A stretch of 8,145 nt of DNA from Bacteroidota bacterium (GTDB lineage: Bacteria > Bacteroidota > Bacteroidia > Chitinophagales > Chitinophagaceae): positions 1 to 8,145 of the forward strand of contig JAEYOL010000069.1 of NCBI GenBank assembly GCA_023411775.1, given 5' to 3'. Both the position numbers and the translations under genes were made by a program. Each line of letters begins with the position of its first letter. The stretch's first letter is position 1. The notes beneath the pieces were generated by a model. That model made no database searches. It was not told where the DNA came from and was given only the letters and a program-made list of their open reading frames with translations. Below are positions 5,911-8,145 of the stretch, one piece after another.

Positions 5911-7317
5911 ATGCTTCAATACCTTCCTGACCTCCTTGGCCGCTTTCACCCGGTTCTTGTGCATTTACCGATAGGGATCTTATTGCTTGCCTGTTTTTTC
6001 CAGTTTCTTACTATAAAGAGTCGTTTTATCGCATTGCAACCCGCTATACCCCTGATGTTTTTTTGGGGAATGATCGGCGCGGTACTATCATGTATTACGG
6101 GTTATATGCTTTCATTAAGCGGCGATTATGAAGGGCCATTGGTCAGTCGACATATGTGGATGGGAATTTTTGTTGCCATCGTTTCTTTGGTGTTATGGCT
6201 TTTATATAAACTTTCTATAGGCGAAAGATCAGCCCGCGTGTTCTCGGCTATCATCATCATACTGGTCACCATCACGGGCCATCTTGGCGGCTCACTTACA
6301 CATGGTTCAAATTATCTTACCGAAGGGTTGAACAGTAGTGATCAAAAAGAGTTTGCCCTGCCACCGATACCTGATGTGGGAGAAGCGGTTCTATATAAAG
6401 ACATAGTACAGCCACTGATGCAGGCCAAATGTGCGGGCTGCCATGGTGAGAATAAACAAAAAGGTAAACTGCGGCTCGATCAGCATGAGTTTATATTAAA
6501 AGGTGGAAAGGATGGTAAAGCCATTGAGCCAGGAAAAGCTGATGAAAGTGAAATGATCGAGCGAATGATGCTTCCGCTGACGGATGAAGATCATATGCCT
6601 CCCAAAGAAAAGCAACAGCTGACACCTTCCGAGATATCGTTAATACACTGGTGGATCAATACCGGAGCTCATGCTGATAAGAAAGTAAAGGAACTGGAGC
6701 CTACAGAAAAAATCAAACCTGTGTTATTGGCCCTGCAATCGGGATCGGGGGACCCTGCAGGGGAATCGACCATGATACCAACCGAACCCGTTTCTAAAGC
6801 CAGTGATAAAGATATTGCCGCACTTAAAGATGCGGGTGTCGTGGTAATACCGGTGTCGCAAAACAGTAATTATCTCCAGGTAAGTTTTGTAACCGCAACT
6901 GCTTCGGCAGATTCGCTGGTGAAATTGCTGGAGCCACTCAAAAAGCAAATCGTGTGGCTGAAACTGGATGACGCGGTAATCAATGACGAAACACTGGAGG
7001 ATGTAGCGAAATTATCAAACCTGACACGGCTCCAACTCAGTCGTACAAATATTACCGATAAAGGAATTATAAAACTGGGCGAGCTCCAGCAATTACAGTC
7101 ACTGAACCTGGTCGGCACAAAAGTCACACGCGAAGGACTGATGCCATTAAGCAAACTTAAAAACCTAAAGTACCTGTATCTCTACCAGTCCGGTGTTAAG
7201 CGTAGCGACTGGCAGGCGTTACAAAATGCATTTCCATCGGTACGACTCGATTCCGGGAATTATCATGTGCCTATACTACCAACTGATACCACGGAAGTAA
7301 AACCCCCGCAAAATTGA
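5911..7317 (+). CDS. Membrane protein: DUF2231 + planctomycete-type cytochrome c + leucine-rich repeats
   Basis: The 468-residue product has three parts. Residues 1-130 hold a DUF2231-like domain opening GRFHPVLVHLPIG (10-22), with four predicted membrane spans at about 14-34, 46-68, 82-101 and 109-127. Residues 155-255 form a PSCyt1-type cytochrome c domain: haem-binding CAGCH (174-178), GKLRLDQ (185-191), DHMPP with M229 as likely axial ligand, and HWWINTGA (246-253). Residues 347-443 are leucine-rich repeats of 24 residues (starts at 347, 371, 395, 419) of the form LxxLxLxxTxITDxG. A Pro-rich tail ends the chain. The haem domain should face the periplasm. A role in passing electrons from periplasmic oxidation to the membrane is likely; the LRR part may hold a partner protein. 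The gene follows the S23 element and is 4 bp upstream of the glycoside hydrolase gene, suggesting co-translation. The start is preceded by an A-rich leader. Confidence 0.9.
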   Translation: MLQYLPDLLGRFHPVLVHLPIGILLLACFFQFLTIKSRFIALQPAIPLMFFWGMIGAVLSCITGYMLSLSGDYEGPLVSRHMWMGIFVAIVSLVLWLLYKLSIGERSARVFSAIIIILVTITGHLGGSLTHGSNYLTEGLNSSDQKEFALPPIPDVGEAVLYKDIVQPLMQAKCAGCHGENKQKGKLRLDQHEFILKGGKDGKAIEPGKADESEMIERMMLPLTDEDHMPPKEKQQLTPSEISLIHWWINTGAHADKKVKELEPTEKIKPVLLALQSGSGDPAGESTMIPTEPVSKASDKDIAALKDAGVVVIPVSQNSNYLQVSFVTATASADSLVKLLEPLKKQIVWLKLDDAVINDETLEDVAKLSNLTRLQLSRTNITDKGIIKLGELQQLQSLNLVGTKVTREGLMPLSKLKNLKYLYLYQSGVKRSDWQALQNAFPSVRLDSGNYHVPILPTDTTEVKPPQN

Positions 7318-7321
7318 TCCG

Positions 7322-8145
7322 ATGAAGAAATGGTTTTTTGGCTGCATTGTTTATTTGTGGATTAACGGGATATGCGCCCAGCCGTTACCTGAGCATAACC
7401 TCGTATTTGATAGTCTTGCGAAAAGATGGGACGAAGCCATCCCGCTTGGAAACGGATGGCTGGGCGTATTGATCTGGCAGAAAGACGATAATATCAGGCT
7501 TTCGCTGGACCGGGCCGATCTTTGGGATGATCGACCGATGCCCGAGATCCATAAACTAAAATTCAGTTGGGTAGTTGAACAGGTTCAAAAGGGCGACTAT
7601 GATACCGTGCAGAAGCTCGGCGATATGCCATATGAAAAGTATGCGGCACCTACCAGGATTCCAGGCGCAGCACTTGAATTCCCATTGAAGAAAATTGGAA
7701 GGTCTATCAGGAATGAACTCGATATTAAAACCGGTTTGTCTGTAATAAAATTCGATAACGGTACCATCTTCAATAATTATATCCATGCCAGCCGGCAGGT
7801 AGGTTATTTTGGATTTGAAAATCTGCAGTCGACTGAGTTGTTACCCCAGCTGATTGTACCCAATTACAATACCGGCAGGAATGGTACGGTGGGTAATAGT
7901 GTGGAAGGGCTCGGCCTGGAGCGGCTGGGATATAAAAAAGGATCCATTACAAAGTCAAAAAACAGTATCCGTTATCATCAGCCTACATGGGGCAAAAATT
8001 TTTATGAGGTGTTGATCAAATGGTATCATCTACCCTGTAACAGGATGATCGGGCAATGGACGATCACTCACAATCAACCCGCTAAACTCGCTGACCCGGA
8101 TTTCAAATTGAAGGAACCGACAGGCTGGCCATCGCATCTGAAGTG
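7322..8145 (+). CDS. Secreted GH95-like (GH65-type N-domain) glycoside hydrolase, N-terminal part
   Basis: The frame is open from the ATG at 7322 to the window end (274 codons plus two bases), so the 3' part is missing. The product starts with a Sec signal peptide, MKKWFFGCIVYLWINGICA, cut before Q20. The mature start has WDEAIPLGNGWLGVLIWQ, then RLSLDRADLWDDRP, a helical KGDYDTVQKLGDMPYEKYAAP segment, GAALEFPL, and ELDIKTGLSVIKFDNG. This is the layout of the N-terminal beta-sandwich of GH95 alpha-L-fucosidases and related (alpha/alpha)6-barrel hydrolases, with the EAIPLGNGxLG signature. The catalytic barrel lies outside the window, so substrate and activity cannot be judged, and a DUF5703-type or other GH65/95 relative is possible. 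It follows the cytochrome gene by 4 bp and probably belongs to the same operon. Confidence 0.65.
   Translation, partial: MKKWFFGCIVYLWINGICAQPLPEHNLVFDSLAKRWDEAIPLGNGWLGVLIWQKDDNIRLSLDRADLWDDRPMPEIHKLKFSWVVEQVQKGDYDTVQKLGDMPYEKYAAPTRIPGAALEFPLKKIGRSIRNELDIKTGLSVIKFDNGTIFNNYIHASRQVGYFGFENLQSTELLPQLIVPNYNTGRNGTVGNSVEGLGLERLGYKKGSITKSKNSIRYHQPTWGKNFYEVLIKWYHLPCNRMIGQWTITHNQPAKLADPDFKLKEPTGWPSHLK

Noticed and set aside
6753..6762. 10-base palindrome CCCTGCAGGG; a similar CCTGCAGG site lies near 463
   Set aside because: Both lie inside coding sequence, form no good loop and fit ordinary codon use; likely chance.

Overview
The window looks like a Bacteroidota genome, most likely Chitinophagaceae or a relative. 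The reasons are A-rich leaders in place of strong Shine-Dalgarno sites, the signal peptide ending ICA-Q, the S23-type four-helix-bundle gene flanked by AGCT-rich repeats, and the combination of protein families. This is inferred from sequence style; no rRNA or marker gene is present.

All genes lie on the + strand and are closely spaced, so they could form one operon. In order they are: the C-terminal part of a DUF1553 (PSD1) protein (1-792); a Tat-exported Gfo/Idh/MocA oxidoreductase (842-2203); a DUF1080 / 3-keto-disaccharide hydrolase-like secreted protein (2280-3002); a DUF1501 protein with a Tat signal and a probable lipobox (3069-4577); a Tat-exported TIM-barrel sugar isomerase/epimerase-like protein with a TTG start (4608-5531); an inverted-repeat element carrying a broken S23 gene (5529-5884); a membrane protein combining DUF2231, a planctomycete-type cytochrome c and leucine-rich repeats (5911-7317); and the start of a secreted GH95-like glycoside hydrolase (7322 to the window end).

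The protein genes fit an extracytoplasmic carbohydrate-degrading module. The oxidoreductase, the DUF1080 protein and the TIM-barrel protein belong to families linked to 3-keto-glycoside chemistry, in which a sugar is oxidised at C3, the glycosidic bond is cleaved, and the keto sugar is reduced or isomerised. The GH95-like enzyme would act on glycan side chains. The cytochrome protein, and possibly the unseen N-terminal part of the DUF1553 protein, could take up electrons. The substrate cannot be read from the sequence.

The most unusual structure is at 5529-5884. Two heptad-repeat arms pair over 30 positions (26 Watson-Crick pairs) and enclose an S23 / four-helix-bundle gene that appears to have lost its middle. 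The architecture matches the intervening sequences of 23S rRNA genes (terminal inverted repeat plus S23 ORF), but here it lies between two protein genes, and its left arm contains the stop codon of the upstream gene.
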